64,000 nt of DNA from Rhizobium sp. AC27/96 (GCF_001692325.1 NZ_LXKN01000075.1:1-64000), one strand, 5' to 3'; positions 1-9,030 are shown, counted from the stretch's first letter. The notes: generated by a model from the letters alone, not told the origin. Made by a program: numbers and translations.

Positions 1-189
1 GCGCGAAGTCTGTCTGCATGGGAATACATGAACTACCTCCTGGTCGTCCAAGTTTTCGTCCGCATCTCCCCGGATCAGATCTCAGCGGAAATCAACACAG
101 AAACCATGGATCAGCTCTCCTGGGCTGACATTGTAACCATGATTAACCAACCCCGCAGCGTCGCGTTCAGACTACGGACTATCCTATAA
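1..189 (+). CDS. C-terminal end of an unidentified upstream protein (partial)
   Basis: Reading frame 1 is open from the first base to a TAA at 187-189, giving about 62 residues that include the stretch SPDQISAEINTETMDQLSWA. An internal ATG lies at 28. The composition reads like real protein rather than a shadow, but no family is recognised. The frame could be the tail of a gene that starts before the window or a chance opening in the mttB-like gene's upstream region. From 190 to 275 nothing but the promoter/RBS region of the next gene is seen. Confidence 0.3.
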   Translation, partial: ARSLSAWEYMNYLLVVQVFVRISPDQISAEINTETMDQLSWADIVTMINQPRSVAFRLRTIL

Positions 190-275
190 CGGTCATGTCT
201 TGGTCGCAAACGACGACGGTATTCGCGCTCGATCTCTGCCAAGAATCCTCCAGCGGATAATCGGGAGTGAGTGCG

Positions 276-1862
276 ATGAGCGACGAAGGAAACCTGGCCC
301 TGGGCGAACTGGAAACAGCGGCGGTACCGGCCGAACGACGTCGGCGCGCCGGGGGACGAGGCGCAGAGCGCAGCCGCAAGCCGAGCAGTGCGAAGTATCT
401 GAACCTGGTCAATAACCTCTCCCACACGGAGCTTCTGTCGCCCGAAGCCCTTGATGATATTCACAATGCGTCGCTGACCATTCTCGAAGAAATCGGCATG
501 GATATCATCCTGCCGGAAGCGCGCGAGCGCATGAAGGCGGCCGGCGCCGATGTCACGCCGGGCAAGGAGCGCGTCCGCTTCGACCGCAACATGATCATGG
601 AGTTGATCGCCTCCGCTCCCTCGACCTTCACCCTGCACGCCCGTAATCCCCTTAGAAATGTCGAGATCGGCGGCCGCAATCTCGTCTTCGCCCAGGTCGC
701 CTCCGCCCCCTTCGTCGCCGATCGCGAAGGCGGCAGAAGAGCGGGCAATCAGGAAGATTTCCGCAAGCTGATCAAGCTTGCCCAGTCCTTCGACGTCATC
801 CACATGACCGGCGGCTACCCCGTCGAACCGATCGATATCCATGCCTCGGTGCGCCATCTCGACTGCCTCTCCGACATCGTGAAACTCACGGACAAGGCGT
901 TCCATTGCTATTCGCTCGGCCAGCAGCGTAATCTCGACGCGATCGAGATCGCTCGCATCGGCCGCGGCATCAGCATGGAGCAGATGGAGCGCGAGCCCTC
1001 GCTCTTCACCATCATCAACTCCTCCTCGCCGTTGCGCCTGGACGGGCCGATGCTGCAGGGCATCATCGAGATGTCGTCGCGAAACCAGGTCGTCGTCGTC
1101 ACGCCCTTCACACTGGCGGGAGCCATGGCGCCGGTGACGATCGCCGGCGCGGTGGTGCAGCAAAATGCCGAGGCGCTGTGCGGCATCGCCTTCACCCAAA
1201 TGGTGCGCAAGGGCGCGCCGGTCATGTATGGCGGCTTCACCTCGAATGTCGATATGAAGACGGGAGCACCGGCTTTCGGCACGCCGGAATATATGAAGGC
1301 CGTTATCTGCGGCGGCCAGCTCGCCCGCCGCTATGGCATCCCTTACCGGACTTCCAACACCAATGCCTCCAACACGCTCGACGCGCAGGCGGCCTACGAA
1401 TCGGCGCTTTCTCTCTGGGCCATGACCCAGGGCGGCGGCAATTTCGTGCTGCATGCGGCCGGCTGGAGCGAAGGGGGCCTCACCGCCTCCTTCGAGAAGT
1501 TCATCCTCGATGTCGACATGCTGCAGATGGTCGCTGAATTCCTGAAGCCGCTGGATGTGAGCCAGGATGCCCTGGCGCTCGACGCCGTGCGCGATGTCGG
1601 CCCGGGAGGGCATTATTTCGGCACCGCGCATACGCTCGCGCGCTACGAGACCGCCTTCTATTCACCGATCCTCTCCGACTGGCGAAATTACGAGACCTGG
1701 ACAGAGGCAGGGCGGCCCACAACCTACGATCATGCCAACCGCATCTTCAAGGAAACGCTTGCGCGTTACGAACAGCCGCCACTTGATCCCGCAGTCGAGG
1801 AAGAGCTCGACGCCTTTGTCGCCAGGCGCAAGAAAGAGGGCGGAGTTCCTACGGATTTCTAA
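276..1862 (+). CDS. Trimethylamine methyltransferase (MttB) family protein
   Basis: A 528-residue member of the MttB superfamily (COG5598), whose members transfer a methyl group from a quaternary or tertiary amine to a corrinoid protein. Seen: the N-terminal LSPEALDDIHNASLTILEEI segment, the glycine-rich barrel strands, and GGFTSNVDMKTGAPAFGTPE around residues 320-340. There is no in-frame amber codon, so this is the non-pyrrolysine type common in rhizobia. The residue that accepts methyl in true MttB is therefore absent and the substrate cannot be named. I chose ATG 276 over GTG 267 because the GGGAG at 263-267 is then 8 nt upstream. No corrinoid-protein or reductive-activase gene is adjacent, so it must work with partners elsewhere. 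Confidence 0.85.
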   Translation: MSDEGNLALGELETAAVPAERRRRAGGRGAERSRKPSSAKYLNLVNNLSHTELLSPEALDDIHNASLTILEEIGMDIILPEARERMKAAGADVTPGKERVRFDRNMIMELIASAPSTFTLHARNPLRNVEIGGRNLVFAQVASAPFVADREGGRRAGNQEDFRKLIKLAQSFDVIHMTGGYPVEPIDIHASVRHLDCLSDIVKLTDKAFHCYSLGQQRNLDAIEIARIGRGISMEQMEREPSLFTIINSSSPLRLDGPMLQGIIEMSSRNQVVVVTPFTLAGAMAPVTIAGAVVQQNAEALCGIAFTQMVRKGAPVMYGGFTSNVDMKTGAPAFGTPEYMKAVICGGQLARRYGIPYRTSNTNASNTLDAQAAYESALSLWAMTQGGGNFVLHAAGWSEGGLTASFEKFILDVDMLQMVAEFLKPLDVSQDALALDAVRDVGPGGHYFGTAHTLARYETAFYSPILSDWRNYETWTEAGRPTTYDHANRIFKETLARYEQPPLDPAVEEELDAFVARRKKEGGVPTDF

Positions 1863-2005
1863 AGGGAAATCAAAAGCTTACCTCATTTGATCATGAACGA
1901 AATTTAATGTTGCGGCCCTCTTTTTAGCCGCGAGTTCGCCCCGATTCCCGCGCACCGTGAGGCTCGGCTTCGGCTGGGAAGCCAGTGTTTGGGAAAGGGA
2001 TGTCA

Positions 2006-2320
2006 ATGTCTGTGCTTCGTAGTTTAACAACGGCCGGCTTGATCGCGCTGACACTCGGCAGCGCTGCCGCCGTAACCACCAACAATGCCGCCGCCTCCGA
2101 GCGCGGCGCCATCTTCGGCGGCCTTGCTGCCGGTATTGTCGGCGGCGCGCTCGCGGCCGAAGCAGTAAGGCCGGCATACCCGGCCTATTACCCTGCATAC
2201 CCCGCTTATTATGCCGGCCCCGCCTATGAGCGCGTCTATGTGCGCCCCTATCCGAGCTGCTACTGGGCATGGCGTCACGATGGCTGGGGTCGCCCATATC
2301 GTGTCGAGGTCTGCCGCTAG
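2006..2320 (+). CDS. Small exported Gly/Ala/Tyr-Pro-rich protein
   Basis: About 104 residues. The N-terminus (SVLRSLTTAGLIALTLGSAA) is a signal peptide, probably cleaved near AAASERG. It is followed by a short glycine-zipper-like segment (IFGGLAAGIVGGALAAEA), then a repeated PAYPAYYPAYPAYYAGPAY tract and a C-terminal part with two cysteines (YPSCYWAW...VEVCR). Such proteins are frequent in Rhizobiales as periplasmic or outer-membrane-associated small proteins of unknown function. ATG 2006 is preferred because AAAGGG at 1994-1999 is spaced 6 nt upstream; ATG 2000 and GTG 1985 are alternatives in the same frame. Confidence 0.7.
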   Translation: MSVLRSLTTAGLIALTLGSAAAVTTNNAAASERGAIFGGLAAGIVGGALAAEAVRPAYPAYYPAYPAYYAGPAYERVYVRPYPSCYWAWRHDGWGRPYRVEVCR

Positions 2321-2365
2321 AGTTTAGAGCGCGGCAACCCGCCTTCCGAAATTTCGGGATCAAGG

Positions 2366-2389
2366 ATGCCGCCGGATTTCCGGCGGCAT
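2366..2389. terminator. Perfect 10-bp hairpin after the small exported protein gene
   Basis: ATGCCGCCGG (2366-2375) and CCGGCGGCAT (2380-2389) pair perfectly around a 4-nt loop. A 12-bp palindrome CCGAAATTTCGG lies just before it at 2346-2357. There is no T tract, so it is at best a weak or Rho-assisted terminator or an mRNA 3' stabiliser. Confidence 0.4.
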
Positions 2390-2691
2390 ATGCACATCTA
2401 TGAAGGAAAGCACCCGCCACCCCTTGACTTTGGTCGCGAATAAGACCAAATGCGCCTCAGCTTTCACCTTCCGGCCGCCGCGTGAGCGTGCCCTGCGGGA
2501 CTTAGACGTACGCAAGAGAGGGACAAAAGCGCTTTATATAACGAGACCGCACCCAAGGCGGTCAGATGCGCTGGAAAGCTTTTTCCAACTTACAAGTTCC
2601 CACTTCACGCGGGGTTCTTGACGCCAGAGACAGACCGGACCGCATGGTGCGATCCGGCCTATTTGCTTTGGCGCCCCCGAAAGGTATTGAA
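2390..2691 (+). promoter_or_regulatory. Long structured 5' leader / promoter region of the RNA helicase gene
   Basis: Over 300 nt without a gene precede the helicase. It holds an inverted repeat TTTGGTC/GACCAAA (2429-2435 and 2444-2450), a TATATA box at 2535-2540 that could be a -10 element (no good -35 partner seen), and a strong hairpin CCGGACCGCA/TGCGATCCGG (2635-2644 and 2648-2657, one C-A mismatch) ending 22 nt before the AAAGG ribosome-binding site at 2680-2684. Long leaders that fold near the RBS are typical of cold-inducible DEAD-box helicase genes; that this one is cold-regulated is inference. The frame is open upstream to 2566, but that extension is not protein-like. Confidence 0.4.
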
Positions 2692-4338
2692 TTGACCGAT
2701 TTTCACTCGCTTGGTCTTTCCAAGCAGATCGTCGATACGCTGTCGCAGAACAACTTCTCCACCCCGACGCCGATCCAGGCGCAGGCTATTCCGCTTGTTC
2801 TCCAGGGCCGCGATCTCGTCGGCCTCGCCCAGACCGGCACTGGCAAGACGGCCGCTTTCGGCCTGCCGATCATCGAAATGCTGTTGAAGGACGCCAAGCG
2901 CCCGGACAACCGCACCGTCCGCACGCTCATCCTCGCGCCGACCCGCGAACTGGTGAACCAGATCGCCGACAACCTGAAGCTCTTCGTCCGCAAGACGGCG
3001 CTCCGGATCAACGTCGTGGTCGGCGGCGCCTCGATCAACAAGCAGCAACTGCAGCTTGAGCGCGGCACCGACATTCTCGTCGCCACCCCAGGCCGTCTGC
3101 TCGACCTCATCAGCCGCCGCGCCCTGTCGCTCGGCCAGGTCAGCTACCTCGTCCTCGACGAAGCCGACCAGATGCTCGACCTCGGCTTCATCCACGATCT
3201 GCGCAAGATCTCGAAGATGGTCCCGGCCAAGCGCCAGACCATGCTGTTCTCGGCCACAATGCCGAAGGCGATCGCCGATCTCGCCGCCGACTACCTGACC
3301 AACCCGGTCAAGGTCGAAGTCTCGCCTCCCGGCAAGGCTGCCGACAAGGTGGAGCAGTATGTCCACTTCGTGTCCGGCCAGAACCACAAGACCGAGATCC
3401 TGAAAGAAACGATCTCCGCCAATCCGGATGGCCGCGCCATGGTGTTCCTGCGCACCAAGCACGGCGCCGAGAAGCTGATGAAGCATCTCGAGCACGTCGG
3501 CTTTGCCGCCGCCTCCATCCACGGCAACAAGAGCCAGGGTCAGCGCGAACGAGCCCTCAAGGGCTTCCGTGACGGCGAAATCCGCGTTCTCGTCGCCACC
3601 GACGTCGCCGCTCGTGGCATCGACATCCCCGGCGTTTCGCATGTCTACAACTACGACCTGCCTGAGGTGCCGGATGCCTACGTCCATCGTATCGGCCGCA
3701 CCGCGCGCGCCGGCCGCGACGGCATCGCCATCGCCTTCTGCGCTCCGGACGAAATTCGCCTGCTGCGCGACATCGAGCGCCTGATGGGCATCGAAATTGC
3801 CGTCGCCAGCGGCGAAGCTCCTGCCGATCGCGCCCGTCCGACCCGTGGTAACAACCGTGGCGGCGGTCAAGGCCGTGGCGGTCAGGGCCAGGGTCGTGGT
3901 GGCGCAGGCCAGGGACGTGCGGAAGGCCGCCCGGCTCGCCCGGCCCGTCGTCCTCACCGCGAAGGTGAAGCCGGCGAAGGCCGCGCTCACAACGGCGAGC
4001 GCCAGGAGCGCCGTCCGCAGCGCGAAAACAACCGCAATGCCGACTTCCGTGGTCAGCGCCGCGACGAACGCACGCCGCGTCCGGAAGTGGACAACGACCT
4101 CGCTTCGACCTCGGATTTCCGTCCGGCCAAGAAGCCGCATCACAGCGGTCCGGCGAACGCCAATGGCGCAGCCCATGAAGCCGGTCAGCGCGGCCCTCGT
4201 CACGCTCACGGCCGCCCCACGGGTCGCCATGAAGACCGTGGCCAGAACGCCCAGGGCGAACAGCGCAACGATCGCGGCAACGGCGGCATGAAGCGCCGCG
4301 GCCCCGGCAATGGCGGCCAGCGTCGCGAACGTGCCTAA
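2692..4338 (+). CDS. DEAD-box ATP-dependent RNA helicase (RhlE-like)
   Basis: 548 residues from a TTG start that has AAAGG 7 nt upstream; the encoded N-terminus (TDFHSLGLSKQIVDTL) is the one expected for rhizobial homologues. All core motifs are visible: Q motif (FSTPTPIQAQAIP), motif I AQTGTGKT, Ia PTRELVNQI, Ib TPGRLLDL, motif II DEAD, motif III SAT, and motif VI HRIGRTARAGRDG. The last ~170 residues are a basic RGG/RGQ-rich disordered tail (RGGGQGRGGQGQGRGGAGQG and further repeats) that would bind RNA non-specifically. Likely roles are RNA unwinding in ribosome assembly or RNA decay, notably in the cold. It is monocistronic, ending at a strong terminator. Confidence 0.93.
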   Translation: MTDFHSLGLSKQIVDTLSQNNFSTPTPIQAQAIPLVLQGRDLVGLAQTGTGKTAAFGLPIIEMLLKDAKRPDNRTVRTLILAPTRELVNQIADNLKLFVRKTALRINVVVGGASINKQQLQLERGTDILVATPGRLLDLISRRALSLGQVSYLVLDEADQMLDLGFIHDLRKISKMVPAKRQTMLFSATMPKAIADLAADYLTNPVKVEVSPPGKAADKVEQYVHFVSGQNHKTEILKETISANPDGRAMVFLRTKHGAEKLMKHLEHVGFAAASIHGNKSQGQRERALKGFRDGEIRVLVATDVAARGIDIPGVSHVYNYDLPEVPDAYVHRIGRTARAGRDGIAIAFCAPDEIRLLRDIERLMGIEIAVASGEAPADRARPTRGNNRGGGQGRGGQGQGRGGAGQGRAEGRPARPARRPHREGEAGEGRAHNGERQERRPQRENNRNADFRGQRRDERTPRPEVDNDLASTSDFRPAKKPHHSGPANANGAAHEAGQRGPRHAHGRPTGRHEDRGQNAQGEQRNDRGNGGMKRRGPGNGGQRRERA

Positions 4339-4367
4339 TAAGATAAAAGCTGTACGATAAAACAGAA

Positions 4368-4392
4368 GGGGGGCCGATTGGCCCCCTTTTTT
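4368..4392. terminator. Rho-independent terminator between convergent genes
   Basis: A G-run/C-run hairpin (GGGGGGCC at 4368-4375, GATT loop, GGCCCCC to 4386) is followed by six T at 4387-4392, 30 nt after the helicase stop. The opposite strand has a shorter T-rich tail, so it may also serve the converging DMT gene. Confidence 0.9.
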
Positions 4393-4409
4393 CATTTCAT
4401 GATGACACC

Positions 4410-5303
4410 CTATTCCGGCACGATATCCGCCGTGCGCCGATTGGTGAGATAGACGCCAAGCACCACGACCGCCGTGCCGATGATGATCGGCAGCGTCAGC
4501 GGTTCGCCGAAGGCAATCGCTGCTTCGATGGCGACGGCGGGTGGCATCAGGTAGATCAGCGATGCCGCCCGCGAGACCTGTCCACGGCGGATCAGATAAA
4601 GCAACAGACCGACCGCACCCATCGACAGGCCGAAGACCGACCAGAGAAGCGAGAGGATTGCCGTCTGCGTGCCATCGAAACGCAATCCTTCGAATATGAA
4701 GGCCAGCGGCACGGTAACGATCAGCGCGCCGACATATTGCAGTGTCGCGATGGTCCTGAGATCGCCAGTCTGCAGGTGTCGCTTCTGGTAAAGCGTACCA
4801 TAGGTCACCGATACCATCGCCAGCAGGTTGACGACGAGCGGAACCGCGGCCTGCCAGAGATCGGCGGTCCCCGACGTCAGCAGTTTTGGCGAGATGGCGA
4901 TCGCGATGCCGACAAAGCCGAGCAGCAGACCGACGCGCTGGATGGGTTGTAGGCGTTCGTTGACGAGGAACGGCGCCGCCATCGCGGTCATCAGCGGCTG
5001 CAGGGCTGCGATGATGCCGGAAATTCCGGCCGGCACGCCCTGGGCGATCGCCCACCAGAGACCGGCCAGATAGATGCCGTGCAGGAAGATGCCGGAATAG
5101 ATGGCCCGAAACACGCTCGACCAATCGCGCGGCCACCGCGCACCCGTGAACGAACAGAGCATGACGAATGCCAGAGCCGACAGGCTGTAGCGGATCATCA
5201 GAAAGGTGAACGGCCCAGAATGCTGCGAGGCATATTTGGCGACGATCCAGCCGGTGGACCAGAGAAGGACGAAGATCGCCGGCGCGAGTTTATCGAGGGA
5301 CAT
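4410..5303 (-). CDS. DMT superfamily (EamA) transporter
   Basis: 297 residues with about ten hydrophobic segments arranged as two EamA repeats. Examples are APAIFVLLWSTGWIVAKYAS at the N-terminus and PIIIGTAVVVLGVYLTNRRT at the end. EamA proteins are inner-membrane exporters of amino acids or other small metabolites; the substrate cannot be told from sequence. The frame is open to 5420, but the family N-terminus begins at the ATG at 5303 (MSLDKLAPAIF), so the first 39 codons are rejected. Transcribed alone, convergent with the helicase gene. Confidence 0.85.
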   Translation of the reverse strand: MSLDKLAPAIFVLLWSTGWIVAKYASQHSGPFTFLMIRYSLSALAFVMLCSFTGARWPRDWSSVFRAIYSGIFLHGIYLAGLWWAIAQGVPAGISGIIAALQPLMTAMAAPFLVNERLQPIQRVGLLLGFVGIAIAISPKLLTSGTADLWQAAVPLVVNLLAMVSVTYGTLYQKRHLQTGDLRTIATLQYVGALIVTVPLAFIFEGLRFDGTQTAILSLLWSVFGLSMGAVGLLLYLIRRGQVSRAASLIYLMPPAVAIEAAIAFGEPLTLPIIIGTAVVVLGVYLTNRRTADIVPE

Positions 5304-5704
5304 GGAAAGCGGACCGATATGTGTTTGGCGCGTCGGAGCCGGAATCGGGATCGAACTCGGAATGTCGCGCGGAGGGGCAGAAGGCTGATAGCCGATGGCG
5401 ACGGCACGGTCAAAATCCATCTGCTGAAAGCAGCCATCAATTTTTCTTCACCGGGCGGCGAACCACCGCTCCCTATGCTGGAGCTTCCGGTACCAGTGAA
5501 GTAGCCGGACCGCAAAAGAAGCAGATGCTCAAATTTTGATCCGCACATTGCGGCAATAACCGGCCAACAACAATTGCGTTAATCTTAAATGCCTGCAAAT
5601 CCGGCATTTTCCGGCGCAGTGAAATTCGTACCGCCAACTGCGCATACTTCTTGCATTGTAAAAACCGTTGTATTCAAATGGGTAAAAACACGGGGACCGC
5701 GCCT
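5304..5704. other. Intergenic region between divergent DMT and ATP-grasp genes
   Basis: About 400 nt with no convincing gene. It must hold both divergent promoters. A small hairpin CTGCT-GAA-AGCAG (5421-5433) is followed by T-rich sequence at 5441-5446. A tRNA T-arm-like string at 5335-5360 was examined and rejected. The part nearest the ATP-grasp gene (5540-5690) is AT-richer than its surroundings, as expected for a promoter. Confidence 0.5.
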
Positions 5705-7114
5705 TTGGCATTTGATGAAATGATTACTGCGGATGAAAGTCCGCGCGAACCTTACGAGAAATACTTCGAGTGGTACTCCGGCCAGGATAGAGGCCACCTC
5801 ATTGCCAAATCCCGAGATGCGGAAAACATCTTCCGAAAAACGGGCATTACCTTCGCGGTCTACGGACACGCAGACTCCTCCGAAAAGCTCATCCCCTTCG
5901 ACATCATCCCCCGCATCATATCAGGCAGCGAATGGCGCAAGCTCGCCCAGGGCATCGAACAGCGGGTCATCGCCCTCAACGCTTTCCTCTATGACATCTA
6001 TCACAAGCAGGAAATCATCCGCGCCGGCCGTCTTCCGCGCGAGCTGATCGAGCGGAATGATGCCTTCCTGCCCGAGATGATCGGCTTTCGTCCTCCGGGC
6101 GGCGTCTATACCCATATCGTCGGCACCGACATCGTGCGCACCGGCGAAGACCAGTTCTACGTGCTCGAGGACAATGCCCGCACGCCGTCCGGTGTCAGCT
6201 ATATGCTGGAAAACCGCGAAACGATGATGCAGATGTTCCCGGAGCTGTTCCACCAGAACAAGGTGCGGCGGGTCGAGGACTATCCGTTGCAGCTGCGCCA
6301 GAGCCTCGCCTCGCTCGCCCCTCCCGGCTGCAAGGGCAAGCCGCGCGTCGCCGTCCTGACGCCAGGCATCTACAATTCTGCCTATTACGAGCACTCCTTC
6401 CTCGCCGACATGATGGGCGTGGAACTGGTGGAAGGCTCGGATCTGCGCGTCATCGACGGCAAGGTGAAGATGCGCACCACGCGCGGCTACGAGGCCATCG
6501 ACGTGCTCTATCGCCGCGTCGACGACGATTTCCTCGATCCCCTCACCTTCCGCGCGGATTCCGCACTCGGCATCCCCGGCATCATGGATGTCTATCGCGC
6601 CGGCCATATCACCATCGCCAATGCGCCGGGCACCGGCATTTCCGACGACAAGGCGATCTATTCCTACATGCCGGAGATCGTCGAATTCTACACCGGACGC
6701 AAGCCGATCCTCGAGAATGTGCCGACCTGGCGCTGTTCGGAGCCCGACAGCCTGAAATATGTGCTGGACAACCTCGCCGATCTCGTCGTCAAGGAAGTCC
6801 ATGGCTCCGGCGGCTATGGCATGCTTGTGGGACCAACCGCCTCGAAGCGCGAGCGGACGGAATTTGCCGAGAAGCTGAAGAGCAGGCCGAACAACTACAT
6901 CGCTCAGCCGACACTGTCGCTGTCGACCGTCCCGATCCTCGTCAACAAGGGCATCGCGCCACGCCATGTCGACCTGCGCCCCTATGTGCTGGTCTCCGAC
7001 AAGGTGCGGATCATCCCCGGTGGCCTGACCCGCGTAGCCTTGAAGGAAGGCTCGCTGGTGGTCAATTCCAGCCAGGGCGGCGGCACCAAAGACACCTGGG
7101 TTCTGGAGGACTGA
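5705..7114 (+). CDS. Circularly permuted ATP-grasp protein (COG2308)
   Basis: About 469 residues. The family hallmarks are visible: an N-terminal part with FDIIPRIISGSEWRKLAQGI and LNAFLYDIYHKQEIIRAGRLPRE, then the ATP-binding part with YVLEDNARTPSGVSYMLENR and LVVKEVHGSGGYGMLVGP. The family is predicted to form amide bonds using ATP. TTG 5705 (giving LAFDEMI...) is proposed as start because GGGGA at 5692-5696 lies 8 nt upstream and homologues begin at that sequence; ATG 5678 and 5720 are alternatives. It is the first gene of a tight operon with the alpha-E and transglutaminase genes. The substrate is not known. Confidence 0.85.
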   Translation: MAFDEMITADESPREPYEKYFEWYSGQDRGHLIAKSRDAENIFRKTGITFAVYGHADSSEKLIPFDIIPRIISGSEWRKLAQGIEQRVIALNAFLYDIYHKQEIIRAGRLPRELIERNDAFLPEMIGFRPPGGVYTHIVGTDIVRTGEDQFYVLEDNARTPSGVSYMLENRETMMQMFPELFHQNKVRRVEDYPLQLRQSLASLAPPGCKGKPRVAVLTPGIYNSAYYEHSFLADMMGVELVEGSDLRVIDGKVKMRTTRGYEAIDVLYRRVDDDFLDPLTFRADSALGIPGIMDVYRAGHITIANAPGTGISDDKAIYSYMPEIVEFYTGRKPILENVPTWRCSEPDSLKYVLDNLADLVVKEVHGSGGYGMLVGPTASKRERTEFAEKLKSRPNNYIAQPTLSLSTVPILVNKGIAPRHVDLRPYVLVSDKVRIIPGGLTRVALKEGSLVVNSSQGGGTKDTWVLED

Positions 7115-7121
7115 GACGGAC

Positions 7122-8063
7122 ATGCTTGGAAGAACCGCCAATGGCCTCTACTGGATGTTCCGTTACATCGAGCGAGCAGAAAACATAGCCCGCCTCGTCG
7201 ACGCCGGTCAGCGCATGTCGCTGACGCGCAGCGACGCGGTGGATGACGATTGGGACGGCGTGCTGCAAAGCGCCGGCGTGCGCGACACCTATGACGAAGT
7301 GCACGGCAAGCTCACAGGAGCGGATGCGATCGATTACCTGATGCGTGATCGCTCCAATCCGTCGAGCGTCATGTCCTGCATCGAATATGGCCGCAACAAT
7401 GCCCGCATGGTGCGCACGGCGCTGACCCGCGACACCTGGGAAGCGACCAACGAATGCTGGATCGAGCTGAAGGCGATGCTCGGCAAGCGCCTGAAAACCG
7501 CGGAACTGCCCGAGATGATCGACGTCATCAAGCGCCGTGCCGGGTTGATCCGTGGCGCCTTTCACGGCTCGATGCTGCGCAACGAGCTCTATAACTTCGC
7601 CCGCATGGGCACCTTCATCGAGCGCGCCGACAATACGGCCCGCATCCTCGACGTGAAATATTACGTCCTGCTGCCGTCCGTCTCCTATGTCGGCTCATCG
7701 CTCGACAACGCCCAATGGGAATCGATCCTGCGATCGGTCTCGGCGCACCGGGCTTACAAGTGGGCCTACGATCCCGAATATACGCCGGCCAACATCGCCG
7801 ACTTCCTGATCCTCAACGGTCAGATGCCACGTTCACTGGCCTATTGTTATGAGAAGATCGTCGGCAACATCACCTTTCTGACCGCCGATTACGAGAAGCG
7901 GCTGCCGGCGCACGATACGGCGGAAGCCATTCGCCAGATGCTGCAGAAGCTCACGATCAAGAACATCATGGATCAGGGCCTGCATGAATTCCTGGAGGAT
8001 TTCGTCCTGCGCAACAACAAGCTCGGCGCGGAAATTTCCGACGGCTACCGGTTCTATCAGTAA
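7122..8063 (+). CDS. Alpha-E domain protein (DUF403, COG2307)
   Basis: 313 residues, all-helical. It opens with MLGRTANGLYWMFRYIERAE, the signature start of the alpha-E family, and later has FARMGTFIERADNTARILDV, a second copy of the ExxxR-type helix. The start lies 7 nt after the ATP-grasp stop codon, so the two are translationally linked. The family always travels with COG2308 ATP-grasp and often with a transglutaminase-like gene. No catalytic activity has been assigned that I know of. Confidence 0.88.
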   Translation: MLGRTANGLYWMFRYIERAENIARLVDAGQRMSLTRSDAVDDDWDGVLQSAGVRDTYDEVHGKLTGADAIDYLMRDRSNPSSVMSCIEYGRNNARMVRTALTRDTWEATNECWIELKAMLGKRLKTAELPEMIDVIKRRAGLIRGAFHGSMLRNELYNFARMGTFIERADNTARILDVKYYVLLPSVSYVGSSLDNAQWESILRSVSAHRAYKWAYDPEYTPANIADFLILNGQMPRSLAYCYEKIVGNITFLTADYEKRLPAHDTAEAIRQMLQKLTIKNIMDQGLHEFLEDFVLRNNKLGAEISDGYRFYQ

Positions 8064-8075
8064 GCGGGCGACATC

Positions 8076-8900
8076 ATGAAACTGACGATCAGCCACATCA
8101 CCGAATATCGCTACGATGAACCGTCGCAATTCTCGCTGCAGCGCCTGCGCCTGACGCCGCTGACCGGCGCCGGCCAGACCGTTCTCGACTGGAAACTCAC
8201 GGTCGAGGGCGCCCGTCCGGAAGTCGAGTACGACGACCAGTTCGCCAACCGCGTGACGCTCGTCTCGCTCGATGGCGAACAGGATTCGACCCGGATCGTC
8301 GCCACCGGCGAGATCGAAACGCAGGATCTCAACGGCGTCACCGGCCTGCACAGCGGCTTCGGCCCGCTCTGGCTCTTCCTGCGGGATACGCCACGCACCA
8401 AGGCCGGCAAGCTGACGAAGGAGATGCTGCGTGGTGTCTCCGGAGACAATGAACTCGGCAGAATGCACGCGCTGATGAGCGCTATCCATCAGACGGTGGA
8501 ATACAGGCCCGGCACCAGCGACACGGAAACAACAGCCGAACAAGCGCTGGAAAAGAAGAGTGGCGTCTGCCAGGACCACGCCCATATCTTCATCGCCGCC
8601 GCCCGCGCATTGCGCATTCCGGCGCGCTACGTCTCCGGCTATCTGATGATGGAAGGCAAGAACGAGCAGGCCGCCACCCACGCCTGGGCCGAAGCCCATA
8701 TTCCGGGCCTCGGCTGGGTCGGCTTCGACCCTGCCAATGACGTCTGTCCCGACGAGCGCTACGTCCGCATCGCCACCGGCCTCTGCTACCGCGACGCCGC
8801 CCCTGTCTCCGGCATGCGAGTCGGCCTGCCCGGCGAAAGTCTTTCGGTCAAGGTGACGGTCGCAAACCAGGGGCAGAGCCAGACTCAGAGTCAAAGCTGA
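8076..8900 (+). CDS. Transglutaminase-like cysteine protease family protein
   Basis: 274 residues. It has an N-terminal beta domain (MKLTISHITEYRYDEPSQFS) then a transglutaminase core: the Cys nucleophile in KKSGVCQDHAHIFIAAARAL, the His in ATHAWAEAHIPGLGWVGFDP, and the Asp in DPAND. Family members hydrolyse or form isopeptide/amide bonds in the cytoplasm. It is third in the operon, 12 nt after the alpha-E gene, and probably acts on the same peptide-like product as the ATP-grasp partner. The C-terminus ends in a low-complexity QGQSQTQSQS tail. Confidence 0.88.
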   Translation: MKLTISHITEYRYDEPSQFSLQRLRLTPLTGAGQTVLDWKLTVEGARPEVEYDDQFANRVTLVSLDGEQDSTRIVATGEIETQDLNGVTGLHSGFGPLWLFLRDTPRTKAGKLTKEMLRGVSGDNELGRMHALMSAIHQTVEYRPGTSDTETTAEQALEKKSGVCQDHAHIFIAAARALRIPARYVSGYLMMEGKNEQAATHAWAEAHIPGLGWVGFDPANDVCPDERYVRIATGLCYRDAAPVSGMRVGLPGESLSVKVTVANQGQSQTQSQS

Positions 8901-9030
8901 TTGCCAGCGAAGTTCGCGAGCAGGGAAAACTTCAGGCTTCGACCGTGACACGACAAAAAGCAGAATGGCCGTCGGCGACGTGGACGCTTAAGTGATCGTT
9001 GTCTGCAGATAGAACGCCGAGGTGGTTCCC

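Noticed and set aside
2566..2691. N-terminal extension of the DEAD-box helicase
   Set aside because: The in-frame 42 codons include leader hairpins, are not protein-like, and the TTG at 2692 has a good RBS and the expected family N-terminus.
5335..5360. A tRNA T-arm-like string (minus strand GAGTTCGATCCCGATTCCGG)
   Set aside because: The flanking bases do not pair into a T stem or acceptor stem, and no D or anticodon arm is present upstream; best treated as chance.
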